Source of the DNA: JABMQW01 sp964439935
GTDB taxonomy: Bacteria > Fidelibacterota > Marinisomatia > Marinisomatales > TCS56
Assembly (NCBI GenBank): GCA_964439935.1
Contig: CAYTPW010000002.1
Location: 124,001-188,000 of the forward strand
Length of the DNA: 64,000 nucleotides
Direction: 5' to 3'
Shown: positions 17,810-26,497 of the stretch, piece after piece
How the letters are laid out: each line of letters opens with the position of its first letter
Position numbering within the stretch: the first letter of the stretch is position 1
Notes under the pieces: generated by a model
Told to the model about the DNA's origin: nothing
The model's input: the letters and a program-made list of their open reading frames with translations, nothing else
Database searches by the model: none
Made by a program: the position numbers and the translations under genes

Positions 17810-19279
17810 ATGTCCAAAGGTGTAACACCCCAGAGCCAGGATTATGCTGCCTGGTATACCGATGTGGTAACCAAGGCCGGTTTGGCTGATTATGGTCCGG
17901 TGAAAGGGACGATGGTGATCAGACCATATGGCTTTTCAGTATGGGAAAATATCAAGGAAGTTTTTGATAAAATGATTAAGGATACCGGTCATGTAAATGC
18001 CTATTTTCCCCTGTTCATTCCTAAATCCTATCTCAGCCGGGAAGCCGAACATGTGGCGGGTTTTGCCAAGGAATGTGCTGTTGTGACCCACACCCGACTG
18101 ATGGCTGGGCCCGATGGAGGTGTTGTGGTTGATCCAGCTTCCAAGCTGGAGGAAGAAGTTATTGTGCGTCCCACCTCAGAAACAGTGATCTGGGCTATGT
18201 ATAAGAAATGGATCCAGTCTTACCGGGACCTGCCGCTGTTGATCAACCAATGGGCTAATATTGTCCGCTGGGAGATGCGTACCCGCCTGTTCCTGCGTAC
18301 GACCGAATTCCTGTGGCAGGAAGGCCACACCGCCCATGCTTCTGCTGATGAGGCTGAGGAAGAGGCCAGATTAATTCTGGAGCTGTACCGACAATTGGCT
18401 GAAGACTACCTGGCAATGCCGGTCCTTACCGGGCTTAAATCGGAATCTGAGAAATTCGCAGGTGCCGAGCATACTTATTGTATCGAAGCAATGATGAAAG
18501 ATAATCGGGCTCTCCAGGCCGGGACCACTCATAACCTGGGGCAGAACTTCGCCAGGGCCTTTAATGTCACTTTCCAGAACAAGGATAACCAGGAAGAATT
18601 GGTCTATGCCACCAGTTGGGGCGTCAGCACCCGTCTTGTTGGTGCTGTTATTATGACGCATGGTGATGATAAGGGTTTGCGTCTGCCGCCCCGGATCGCC
18701 CCGATCCAGGTGGTGGTAATCCCAATTGCTCGTAAGGATGATCAACGGGAACAGGTTAAAGTCTATCTCCAACCTGTTCTATCGGCCCTTGAAAGACTTG
18801 CCGTTCGAGTACATGTGGACTGGCGGGATGAGTCGCCAGGATATAAATTCAATGACTGGGAAATGAAAGGCGTACCCTTGCGTTTGGAGGTTGGTCCCAG
18901 AGATATTGAGACCGGCAAGGCTGTTCTGGTCAGGCGGGATACCGGCGAAAAGACCATTGTTGAGAAGGAAGCATTGATGGATTTGATACCGAGTCGGCTG
19001 GCTGAAATACAGCAGAATCTGTTTGATCAGGCAGCCACCCACCGGGCGGCCAACACCCGTACCGCTGCTACCTACGACGAATTCAAGGATATTCTTGCCA
19101 GTCAGGGCGGTTTTGTCCGTTGTGGTTGGAATGGCAAGACGGAAACGGAAATGTTGATCAAGGAGGAAACCAAGGCAACCATTCGCCTGATCCTGCTGGA
19201 TGGGCAGGTCGAAAACCTCAACTGCATACATTCGGGAGAACCGGCCAGGCATGAAGTGATTTTTGCCAAGGCCTACTAG
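17810..19279 (+). CDS. proS: Prolyl-tRNA synthetase, type 3 (archaeal/eukaryotic-like)
   Basis: 489 residues. It has class II motif 2 around NIVRWEMRTRLFLRTTEFLWQEGH (split near residues 158-181) and the catalytic stretch HNLGQNFARAFNVTF. After an anticodon-binding domain comes the C-terminal zinc-domain-like region found in the ProS type 3 subfamily rather than the bacterial type with an editing insert. It charges tRNA-Pro. The editing INS domain of bacterial ProS is absent, as expected for this subfamily. The ribosome site GGAAGAG lies 6 bases before the ATG. I looked for a T-box in the 278-base leader and saw none. recO follows after 52 bases. Confidence 0.95.
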   Translation: MSKGVTPQSQDYAAWYTDVVTKAGLADYGPVKGTMVIRPYGFSVWENIKEVFDKMIKDTGHVNAYFPLFIPKSYLSREAEHVAGFAKECAVVTHTRLMAGPDGGVVVDPASKLEEEVIVRPTSETVIWAMYKKWIQSYRDLPLLINQWANIVRWEMRTRLFLRTTEFLWQEGHTAHASADEAEEEARLILELYRQLAEDYLAMPVLTGLKSESEKFAGAEHTYCIEAMMKDNRALQAGTTHNLGQNFARAFNVTFQNKDNQEELVYATSWGVSTRLVGAVIMTHGDDKGLRLPPRIAPIQVVVIPIARKDDQREQVKVYLQPVLSALERLAVRVHVDWRDESPGYKFNDWEMKGVPLRLEVGPRDIETGKAVLVRRDTGEKTIVEKEALMDLIPSRLAEIQQNLFDQAATHRAANTRTAATYDEFKDILASQGGFVRCGWNGKTETEMLIKEETKATIRLILLDGQVENLNCIHSGEPARHEVIFAKAY

Positions 19280-19331
19280 GAAGACTGGACGCTATTCCAA
19301 CCTGCGTTCCACAGACTGAAACGGGCAGTAG

Positions 19332-20018
19332 ATGATAATACATACACCTGCCGTTGTTTTAAAAAGTTTCCCTTACGGTGATACCAGCCTGGTTGCCCGT
19401 TGTTTCACCCGTGAAATGGGTAAAATCAGCGTGATTGCCCGGGGTGCCCGCAGGACAAAGTCGCCCCAGGGCGCCTACCTACAGCCAATGAGTTATCTAG
19501 ATATGGTGTTCTACCATAAAACCACCCGGAATCTCCAGACAATTTCCAAACTTTCTTTTATTGCTAGCTGGACCGGGATAATTGAAAATTTAAAAAAAAT
19601 CACGTATGGTCTGGCACTGGTGGAAATTACTGATCGTGCCCTCGGTGAGCAGGATAGCCACCCGGATTTATTCGATCAATTGACCAATGTTTTGCAGGCT
19701 TTGAATGACCGCAGCGGTAAGCTGAATCTGGTATTCTGGTACTATCAGGTTAAACTGCTGGTTGAATTGGGTTTTCGCCCGGATCTCTACAACCGGGATC
19801 TGCCCGGCTATACTTTACCGGATCCGGCTGCCGGGCCCAATAGCCGCGCCATTCTGGAAGAATTCATATCAGGTACACTGACAACTCTGCCGGACCTTCA
19901 GGTTACCGCAAAAGATCGCAAGGCGATCAGCGAATATCTAAATGGTCAGATTCGCTATCACCTCGAGGACATATCCGAGTTGCAATCATTTAAAGTATTG
20001 AAACAAATTCTGGGCTGA
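19332..20018 (+). CDS. recO: DNA repair protein RecO
   Basis: 228 residues. It has the N-terminal OB fold (about 1-80: TPAVVLKSFPYGDTSLVARC, then GKISVIARGARRTKSP) and a helical C-terminal domain. RecO loads RecA on gapped DNA together with RecR in the RecFOR pathway. The usual zinc-binding cysteine cluster of many RecO proteins is not evident in the C-terminal half, which has no CxxC pair; some lineages lack it. The stop codon TGA overlaps the ATG of the next gene by one base (TGATG), so the two are coupled. Confidence 0.88.
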   Translation: MIIHTPAVVLKSFPYGDTSLVARCFTREMGKISVIARGARRTKSPQGAYLQPMSYLDMVFYHKTTRNLQTISKLSFIASWTGIIENLKKITYGLALVEITDRALGEQDSHPDLFDQLTNVLQALNDRSGKLNLVFWYYQVKLLVELGFRPDLYNRDLPGYTLPDPAAGPNSRAILEEFISGTLTTLPDLQVTAKDRKAISEYLNGQIRYHLEDISELQSFKVLKQILG

Positions 20019-20893
20019 TGGCTGAGGAAATTTTAAGCGGTAAATTGGTTAGCGATGGTGGTCGATCCTTTCTGCTTGGAAAGGAGGGACAGCGGTATTT
20101 TGAATCTGAGTTGATCTGGGAAGGTTATTTGCGGCATTGGACGGGACGGACGGTATCTGCCCGGCGGCTCAGGCAAAAGGATTATGACTTCAAACGGCCG
20201 ATAATCATTATGTGGCCAGATGACGAACCAGCAGATGATGCTTTCGTTGAGTTATATTATAATGAGCGCTTAGTAAAATACCCCGCTTCAACTTTTGGCC
20301 ACAATGCTATCAATGTGAATGGTGAAATTTTCAATTTTTCGCATTTGATCAATGAAAACGAAGCCATGACTCCTGCCGAATATTTTTACCGCCCGGCCCT
20401 TGGTGAATTTGCTCCATCCCCAGTTAGCGGACGGTATGAGATCAGGGAAGACGGGACGGCCTTCTACGATAAATTCGGCCGGAATTTCATGCGGACAATT
20501 CATGTTATACGCCTACTTGGAATCGATACGGATAAGCTGGCGCAGATTTATCACCGGGAACTCGAGCTGATCCACGAAACTCCGATCAATCCGAAGAATC
20601 CGGAAAAATATCGAGATTTTAATTTTTTTGACCGCAGTTGCAGTACGCTTATCCGGGACGGTCTTAAAGCGTACGGCTTCCGAAATATCCGTGGCTTTCT
20701 GCCGCGGGATATGTTTGTCAGTGCCTCTCATGAATTGTTAAAAGCTCAGAGTCGCGGTGAAATTGAGGTTGAACGGTTCCGGATGCCCCAGTTGCTGGTA
20801 CCGGAAGCACCTCCCAGCGCCCTGACGCCGCTGTACAATTTGAAAAATCGCTGGCGCCTACGGAACTTTCCACCCGAGCAAACATCGAACTAG
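20018..20893 (+). CDS. DUF4105/Lnb-like putative papain-fold cysteine hydrolase
   Basis: 291 residues, with no signal peptide that I can see. The order of motifs matches the Lnb N-terminal (DUF4105) family: a strand with FGHNAI (His95), then GEIFNFSHL (103-110), RTIHVIRLLGIDTDKL (159-174), and finally YRDFNFFDRSCSTLIRDGL (198-216) with Cys208. The His-before-Cys order is that of circularly permuted NlpC/P60-type folds, which act as acyltransferases or amidases. In Bacteroidetes related domains are periplasmic and linked to lipoprotein N-acylation. Here the gene sits between recO and a rhomboid protease and seems cytoplasmic, unless it is exported by a non-standard signal. Function unknown. 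Confidence 0.6.
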   Translation: MAEEILSGKLVSDGGRSFLLGKEGQRYFESELIWEGYLRHWTGRTVSARRLRQKDYDFKRPIIIMWPDDEPADDAFVELYYNERLVKYPASTFGHNAINVNGEIFNFSHLINENEAMTPAEYFYRPALGEFAPSPVSGRYEIREDGTAFYDKFGRNFMRTIHVIRLLGIDTDKLAQIYHRELELIHETPINPKNPEKYRDFNFFDRSCSTLIRDGLKAYGFRNIRGFLPRDMFVSASHELLKAQSRGEIEVERFRMPQLLVPEAPPSALTPLYNLKNRWRLRNFPPEQTSN

Positions 20894-20894
20894 C

Positions 20895-21719
20895 ATGCGC
20901 TATCAGTTTCAATCCGATCGCGGACAATTCTCATTTAAACCACGCTTTTTCACTGAAGCGATAAAAATACTGATAATGGTAAATATCGGTATTTTTATTC
21001 TTAATGCACTTGCCCGTAACGTGGTTGATTTGACCACGATCTTTGGTTTGTCCTCCGGCACGGTCTGGCCCTTGATCTGGCAACCATTCACTTATATGTT
21101 CATGCACGGTAATGTCTGGCATGTTCTGATTAATATGTTTGTACTATGGATGTTCGGCTCAGAGATGGAGAGTATGTGGGGCAAAAAAGAATTTTTAAAA
21201 TATTATTTCACCACCGGCGTTGGCTCGGGTCTGGTGTGGTTGCTGTTTAATATCGGCAGCCCCTATTCCATATTGATCGGTGCCAGCGGTGCTGTATATG
21301 GTATATTACTGGCATTCGGAATGATGTTTCCCAACCGTACGGTATATATTTATTTCTTGTTTCCCGTGAAAGTAAAATGGTTTGTGATATTCCTGGGCGC
21401 CATGGCTTTTGTGTCGTCCTTGGGACCCGGTAGTAATATCAGCCATCTGACCCATCTGTCGGGCATGGTAATTGGCTACCTCTATCTGAAATCTGACTGG
21501 CAGATTAAAAAAATGCGTTTTTCCATGCATAAAAAGCTAACTGAGTTAAAGACCCAATCCCAGGAACGGAAAGTGGAAAAGAAGTCTCGCTATAAAAGTG
21601 AAATCGATCAGATATTGGATAAAATCAATCAGGTTGGTTACGATGGACTGTCAGAGGATGAACGTAACCGGCTCTATGATGCCAGCCGCAAGCTCTCCCG
21701 GAATCAGGGCCGGGATTAG
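20895..21719 (+). CDS. Rhomboid family intramembrane serine protease
   Basis: 274 residues with six or so membrane helices in the first 200. The catalytic serine is in IGASGAVYG (Ser131) and the catalytic histidine in SHLTHLSG (His187); the HGNVWHVLINMFVLWMFG stretch (71-88) is the usual second-helix motif. The hydrophilic C-terminus (about 205-274) contains IDQILDKINQVGYDGLSEDE, a tail repeatedly found on rhomboids of Bacteroidetes-like genomes. It cleaves membrane proteins within or near the bilayer; the substrate is unknown. Its stop overlaps by 4 bases the stop of the convergent endonuclease gene. Confidence 0.93.
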   Translation: MRYQFQSDRGQFSFKPRFFTEAIKILIMVNIGIFILNALARNVVDLTTIFGLSSGTVWPLIWQPFTYMFMHGNVWHVLINMFVLWMFGSEMESMWGKKEFLKYYFTTGVGSGLVWLLFNIGSPYSILIGASGAVYGILLAFGMMFPNRTVYIYFLFPVKVKWFVIFLGAMAFVSSLGPGSNISHLTHLSGMVIGYLYLKSDWQIKKMRFSMHKKLTELKTQSQERKVEKKSRYKSEIDQILDKINQVGYDGLSEDERNRLYDASRKLSRNQGRD

Positions 21720-22831
21720 CGAATTAAGGCTACCTTGCTGGTTGAAAAAGTCGATCCATCGTTTACCATTATAAAATAAATCCCGCTGGCTACTGACTGT
21801 CCCATTATATTGTGACCGTTCCAGGTAAACTGGTAGCTTCCCAGCTTTAAATTGGTTTGTTCCAGTTTCATAATCAGTCGACCTTTCTGATCAACCACTG
21901 TAATGGTTAATTCAGCAGATTGATTTACTTGTACCGTAAAGGTCGTGATAGGGTTGAAAGGATTGGGGTAAGCCGGCTGTACGATGAATGATTGCGGACT
22001 GTTGCTAATAATAGAATAATCCAAGTCAATATTAACCGGATCACCCCAGATATTTTCAACAAAATAGGGCCGGTCAATAAATGGATTGCGATTATTCTGA
22101 ATAATGTAAACTGCCTCGTTGCGATCCCATTCTTTCTGGCTGACTGAATCGGCTGCATGCCAGTCCATCAGCATGGTCAGCGCCCAGGGATCCAGTTGGG
22201 CACCAACAGTCATAGGTGTATCATCCCAGCCGTCGTCTTCATTGAAATAGCGAACAGACATGTAAAAATAGGTTCGGGCAAAGTCACCTTTATATTCATC
22301 GATTGGTTCAAAAACTACCCCGCTGTATCCGGGATAAGTGCACGGTCCAAGTTTGCTGCCGTTTTGTGATGTCCAGGTTGGGTTAACGACCTCGCCGAAC
22401 GGATAATTACTACGGCGCCCGTTAACATAGCCATCGGTGGGATAAAGGTGAAAAAGGTCCGTATTCATGGGGAGATCTTCATTGAACCAGCTTTTAGGCC
22501 AGGAGTGTTCCCGGTTGTAGCAGTCTCCCTCAGCGCTGTAATTACCGCATTGATCACTGCCGAAGGTGAATTCGTATGGCGGTGAACCACCCGGAACATC
22601 TGAATACATGTCCCAGACCATAGCGTTGTTCTTGATATCGGTGGTTTGAAAATGGGTCCAGAGGGCTGAGTAACTGACGGCACTGTGATTATCAATAATG
22701 TCGTGCAGAGCCTGTTGCAGAGCAGTTGCAACCAGCCCTTCCGCGGAATCATAATAACCGTCCGGTTCATCGGCCAGCAGCAGACAGCCAATCAAGAGTG
22801 GAAATATTATCCTGTATCGCTGGTTGAGCAT
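21716..22831 (-). CDS. Secreted endonuclease I family protein with T9SS sorting domain
   Basis: 371 residues. A signal peptide (about 1-20, IIFPLLIGCLLLADEP) precedes an EndA-type nuclease domain (about 30-255). The active-site motif is NREHSWPKSWF (about 108-118) and the following block is DLFHLYPTDGYVNGRRSNYP (about 126-145). The last 80 residues contain YPNPFNPITTFTVQVN and VASGIYFIMV, a type A sorting domain. It is thus expected to be exported by T9SS and to cut DNA or RNA outside the cell, for nutrient scavenging or biofilm DNA turnover. The lamin-tail gene lies upstream on the same strand, separated by a gap carrying a long inverted repeat. Confidence 0.9.
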   Translation of the reverse strand: MLNQRYRIIFPLLIGCLLLADEPDGYYDSAEGLVATALQQALHDIIDNHSAVSYSALWTHFQTTDIKNNAMVWDMYSDVPGGSPPYEFTFGSDQCGNYSAEGDCYNREHSWPKSWFNEDLPMNTDLFHLYPTDGYVNGRRSNYPFGEVVNPTWTSQNGSKLGPCTYPGYSGVVFEPIDEYKGDFARTYFYMSVRYFNEDDGWDDTPMTVGAQLDPWALTMLMDWHAADSVSQKEWDRNEAVYIIQNNRNPFIDRPYFVENIWGDPVNIDLDYSIISNSPQSFIVQPAYPNPFNPITTFTVQVNQSAELTITVVDQKGRLIMKLEQTNLKLGSYQFTWNGHNIMGQSVASGIYFIMVNDGSTFSTSKVALIR

Positions 22832-22840
22832 GATTTAGTT

Positions 22841-22933
22841 TTATTTTGGTACGTTATTGCCGGGACCATTTTAGGCGTTGCAACCGGCATCGGTCAAGTA
22901 AATCAATCCAGCCGGATCAACGTACCAAAATAA
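22841..22933. repeat. Perfect 15-base inverted repeat around an intergenic gap
   Basis: TTATTTTGGTACGTT at 22841-22855 is repeated in inverse orientation as AACGTACCAAAATAA at 22919-22933, with 63 bases between. The right arm includes the last codons of the lamin-tail gene. The arms could form a stem behind that gene's stop codon. The spacing is too long for a normal intrinsic terminator. Confidence 0.8.
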
Positions 22934-24083
22934 CTTTTTCATTTTTGGCCATGCTGCTGCTGGTGATTTGCATCAGATAGATACCGCTGCTGACCGGTTG
23001 CCCAAAATGATTCTGCCCATTCCAGGTGATGCGATGTGCACCTGCCGGATAGTCATTTTCTGCCAGTTTTACGACCAGCCGCCCGCCGATATCAATTACC
23101 TGGATGGAGACGCGATTTGCCCTATCCATCGTAAAATATAAGTTTGTAATGGGATTAGCTGGATTGGGCCAAACCGAATCAACCGAAAGACCAGCCGCCC
23201 TGACCGTAACGGTCTGGGGATGGTGGCGGGTCTGTCTGCCGGCATAATCCACATCTGCCAGCTGATAAGTATAGGTTATTCCAATCCTGACGTTGGTATC
23301 GATGAATTGGTAGTCAGTTCGCCAGGTAACTGAACCCTGCCCCGCAAGCTCAGGATCGGTCAGATAGCTGGTCAACTCCTGATAGCCTTGTCCGGACTCC
23401 TTCCGGTAAATAATAAAACCCAGGTTATTGATTTCTGATTCGGTAACCCAGCTCAATTCAATTTTGCCAGCCCGGGAGATTGCACCAAACTGTGTTAGTT
23501 CAACCGGGAGTGATTGATCGCCATCCAATTGCCCGGGATTAGAATTAGCGCCAGTAGTAGATGTACTGGTAGTAAAGGTGCCGATCGGATTTTGAATTGT
23601 TCTTTGACCAGCACCGCCAGCCGCCCCATTTGTGTCATCGATTAAAGTTCCGTCGTCAGTATTGGCAGTACCGTCATTTGCCCGCAGACGCCAGCGGCGA
23701 GCGGTTGATGATGCAAAATACAATAAAGAATTTCCATCGTAGTATTTAGCTACAGAAGGAAACGAAGTAAAAGTTGATTCAAAAGTTGCTCTATCTGCAC
23801 CGCGGCTAACAACCCACAAACCACCGGCCGGTATGTCAATGTCTCCGCCATCTCCATCCGTATTAATATCAAAGACGTATTCACTTAAATCTGTTGAAGA
23901 ATTTACTCTGATCAATTTGTAACCTGTTAAATCAACAGCTGAACTACCGCTATTATATAGCTCCAGGAATTCACTGTCGGTTCCACCACCCTCGGATATT
24001 TCACTAATGTACAATTGAGCCCGGCAAAAGTTGATTGGCACTAATAACAAGATAACCAATGTCACAAATAATACCCTTATCAT
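22917..24083 (-). CDS. Secreted lamin-tail domain protein with T9SS-type sorting domain
   Basis: The start at 24083 was preferred to an ATG 18 bases upstream because a perfect ribosome site (GGAGG) lies just before it and it gives a clean signal peptide (MIRVLFVTLVILLLVPINFCRA). The mature protein starts with QLYISEISEGGGTDSEFLEL and DLTGYKLI, the lamin-tail (LTD) fold, over about residues 23-170. Next comes LPVELTQFGAISRAGKIELS, a fibronectin-like segment commonly seen before sorting domains, and then PNPANPITNLYFTM and VSSGIYLMQI at the C-terminus. LTD domains in secreted bacterial proteins often accompany nucleases and phosphatases, fitting the neighbouring extracellular endonuclease. No catalytic motif is present. 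Confidence 0.82.
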   Translation of the reverse strand: MIRVLFVTLVILLLVPINFCRAQLYISEISEGGGTDSEFLELYNSGSSAVDLTGYKLIRVNSSTDLSEYVFDINTDGDGGDIDIPAGGLWVVSRGADRATFESTFTSFPSVAKYYDGNSLLYFASSTARRWRLRANDGTANTDDGTLIDDTNGAAGGAGQRTIQNPIGTFTTSTSTTGANSNPGQLDGDQSLPVELTQFGAISRAGKIELSWVTESEINNLGFIIYRKESGQGYQELTSYLTDPELAGQGSVTWRTDYQFIDTNVRIGITYTYQLADVDYAGRQTRHHPQTVTVRAAGLSVDSVWPNPANPITNLYFTMDRANRVSIQVIDIGGRLVVKLAENDYPAGAHRITWNGQNHFGQPVSSGIYLMQITSSSMAKNEKVILVR

Positions 24084-24272
24084 CTCAACCTCCAAACACA
24101 TTAATTACAATTACATCTATAGCTTTAATCGCAGGTAAATATGCTATTATCAAATAAGGTACCAGATATTCTTTTAAAATCCAAGGTTTTTCAATTATAA
24201 TTAGCAAATCTTGAATTTCCCGCCTTATGATGACTAACTTCTCCGCTAACCACATTTCTCACAGAGGCATTT

Positions 24273-25085
24273 ATGGACATAAGTACAGCAATTGGCCTGA
24301 TTCTTGGAATCGGACTCATCTCACAGGGCATATATTTTGGCCAGGGAGAGTTTATCTGGTTTCTCAATCCGCCAGCGATCGGTATAGTTCTCGGCGGCAC
24401 GCTGGCGGCGACATTAGTCAATTATTCAATCAACAACGTACTGCAATTATTCAAAGTAACTAAAATTATTTTCGGTCGTCAGAAATGGGGTTACCAGGAA
24501 ATGATCAATCAACTGGTGGAAAAAGCGGAAAAGGCCCGCAAGACCGGTATCATGTCACTGGAGTCGGACCTGGAGCGGATCGATGAAAAATTTCTGCGTA
24601 ATGGCATCGAACTGGCCATTAATGAACGGGATGCCAGCCGGCTGCGCAATTTCCTGTCGCTGGAATTGGGCAATATCCGTCAGCGCCATGGTGTGGCCCA
24701 GGAGATTTTCTTTTATATGGGCGCCTATGCACCAGCCTTCGGGATGCTGGGAACGGTGATGGGTCTGATCGTGATGATGAATAATTTCTCTGGTGGCGGT
24801 GACGGGGCTATCGGAGGGATCGACTTCGATGTGGCGGCAAAATTTGCCGAATTACTGGCCGGTATGGGGCTGGCCCTGATCACTACTTTTTACGGTGTGT
24901 TATTATCCAATCTGGTATTTCTGCCGATCGGTGGTAAGTTGAAGCGGAAATCGGAAGAAGAAATCATGATGAAGAATATCATGGTGGAAGGAATAATCGG
25001 AATTCATGCCAAGGATCACCCGATCCTGCTACGGGAGAAACTAATGACTTTCGTTCCCCAGAGTAAACGGACCAAGATGGAATAG
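24273..25085 (+). CDS. motA: MotA, stator subunit of the flagellar motor
   Basis: 270 residues with four membrane segments (about 3-22, 32-52, 150-175 and 190-215). LNPPAIGIVLGGTLAATLVN (31-50) and AYAPAFGMLGTVMGLIVMM (about 150-168) are MotA/PomA signatures, and the cytoplasmic loop carries the charged residues that meet FliG (TGIMSLESDLERID). With MotB it forms the ion-driven stator of the flagellar motor. motB follows after 2 bases. No other flagellar gene occurs in the window. The family includes PomA-type sodium channels; I cannot assign the ion. ExbB/TolQ-like use is less likely given the close MotA match. Confidence 0.92.
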   Translation: MDISTAIGLILGIGLISQGIYFGQGEFIWFLNPPAIGIVLGGTLAATLVNYSINNVLQLFKVTKIIFGRQKWGYQEMINQLVEKAEKARKTGIMSLESDLERIDEKFLRNGIELAINERDASRLRNFLSLELGNIRQRHGVAQEIFFYMGAYAPAFGMLGTVMGLIVMMNNFSGGGDGAIGGIDFDVAAKFAELLAGMGLALITTFYGVLLSNLVFLPIGGKLKRKSEEEIMMKNIMVEGIIGIHAKDHPILLREKLMTFVPQSKRTKME

Positions 25086-25087
25086 TC

Positions 25088-25783
25088 ATGGAACGGCGCG
25101 GCGTATCACAGTCTGAAGCCCGGTCAAAAAGTACCTCTTGGGCAATTACCTATGGCGATATGGTTACTCTTTTGCTGACTTTCTTTATCATGTTGCTGGT
25201 GATCATGAATGATGCCGAGAAGCATATTGACCGGGTAATCAATATGCTGCTGGACGAAAGTTATGAAGAGCTTAACGATAATATTACCTCTTCTTATGTT
25301 ATGGTTGAACGAGCAACAAAAGGGGTTAAAATAACGATGGCCAGCGGCCGGTTGTTCAGATCGATGGATGCGGAAGTACAACCAGGCGTATATCCTTTAC
25401 TCCAGCAGATTGGCGGTATCATCAAACTATCTCGGGTTGTTCGAGTGCACGATGACCCTGACCTGGGTAAATTCATTGAATCGGTGGAAAAAGCAGGTCG
25501 AAAACTGAATATTGAAATCCGCTGTGAGGGCCATACCGATGACCTTCAGCTTGCCGGTAGTGCCAAATATGAAAGCAACTGGGATTTATCCACCGCACGG
25601 GCGCTGAATATTGTAAAACTTTTGAGCCAGTTCGCCGGCATTCCCCAAGAAAAATTTTCTGCAATGGGCTATGGCGAATTCCGTCCGGTAGTAGCAAACA
25701 TTGACGCTACCTCAAGGTCTCAGAATCGTAGGGTTGAAATTTATCTGGATGCTTTCATCACCATCCCAACTATTACTAACTAA
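25088..25783 (+). CDS. motB: MotB, stator subunit with OmpA-like peptidoglycan-binding domain
   Basis: 231 residues. A single membrane helix follows WAITYGDMVTLLLTFFIMLL (18-37), in which Asp24 is the expected ion-carrying residue. A linker and plug region lead to an OmpA-like domain in the C-terminal half: EIRCEGHTDDLQL (about 139-151), SNWDLSTARALNIVKLL (about 159-175) and MGYGEFRPVVAN, ending near SQNRRVEIYLD, the peptidoglycan-binding loop. It anchors the stator to the cell wall. It belongs to one operon with motA, and a small secreted protein follows 15 bases later. Confidence 0.92.
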   Translation: MERRGVSQSEARSKSTSWAITYGDMVTLLLTFFIMLLVIMNDAEKHIDRVINMLLDESYEELNDNITSSYVMVERATKGVKITMASGRLFRSMDAEVQPGVYPLLQQIGGIIKLSRVVRVHDDPDLGKFIESVEKAGRKLNIEIRCEGHTDDLQLAGSAKYESNWDLSTARALNIVKLLSQFAGIPQEKFSAMGYGEFRPVVANIDATSRSQNRRVEIYLDAFITIPTITN

Positions 25784-25798
25784 AACAAAACTAGAGCA

Positions 25799-26383
25799 AT
25801 GAAACAATTATTAATACTCCTCTCCAGCCTGATTCTGTCCTCATTCCTTCTGGCGCAGGAGACTGAGGTTATTAAAAAAACACCGATCTATCTAATACCA
25901 GGCCAGGAAAAATCAACGGTTGGGGAATTATTTCCCGGGGCGACGGTTACCAAGCTGAAAAAGGATAAAACCGGTCAATTTATTAAAGTAACCGTTGAAT
26001 TTTACATTCCCATGCAATCCCTGCTGGAAGGTCGTGTATCCAAAAAAATCGGTGAGCGCCAGATCGCCGATAATGCTACCTTCAAGCTGACCAGTGCTGA
26101 AAAACAGGGCAATTCGGTTAATTTCAAATTGCAGGTAAAAAACAACGGCGGGCAGAACCTGGACTTTGCGCCAATGATGTTGCTCAAGCTCAACAGTAAA
26201 GGGAATATCCGTGGTGAGTTAAATCCATTCAAGGGCAGCAACCAGGGTTTGGCCACTATTCCACCCAATGGCGTTATAACCGCTGATTTGCATTATGATT
26301 TTAAGTCCGCACCTAAGAAGCTGGAGCTGGTTTGCACGGCCAGACCAGGCGGTGACCGGGTATATTATCTGTTGGGATTTTAA
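25799..26383 (+). CDS. Secreted protein of unknown function with SH3-like segment
   Basis: 194 residues. The signal peptide is about 1-19 (LLILLSSLILSSFLLAQ). Residues of about 28-70 (TPIYLIPGQEKSTVGELFPG, then VTKLKKDKTGQFIKVTVEFYIP) look like a bacterial SH3-type beta module. Residues of about 95-190 look like an immunoglobulin-like beta domain (VNFKLQVKNNGGQNLDFAPM), a pattern seen in DUF4352-like secreted proteins. It follows motAB closely and may be cotranscribed; a link to motility is not shown by the sequence. It could bind cell wall or protein. No catalytic residues recognised. Confidence 0.68.
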   Translation: MKQLLILLSSLILSSFLLAQETEVIKKTPIYLIPGQEKSTVGELFPGATVTKLKKDKTGQFIKVTVEFYIPMQSLLEGRVSKKIGERQIADNATFKLTSAEKQGNSVNFKLQVKNNGGQNLDFAPMMLLKLNSKGNIRGELNPFKGSNQGLATIPPNGVITADLHYDFKSAPKKLELVCTARPGGDRVYYLLGF

Positions 26384-26497
26384 GACAGGAGTAGAGAACT
26401 AATTGTTGGGTGTGTAGCGGGCGTCTGGAACCGACGATAACGGCCAGGAATATGTTCAGTTGATTTTATTCCAGGACTAAATCCCAGAAATCAGTAT

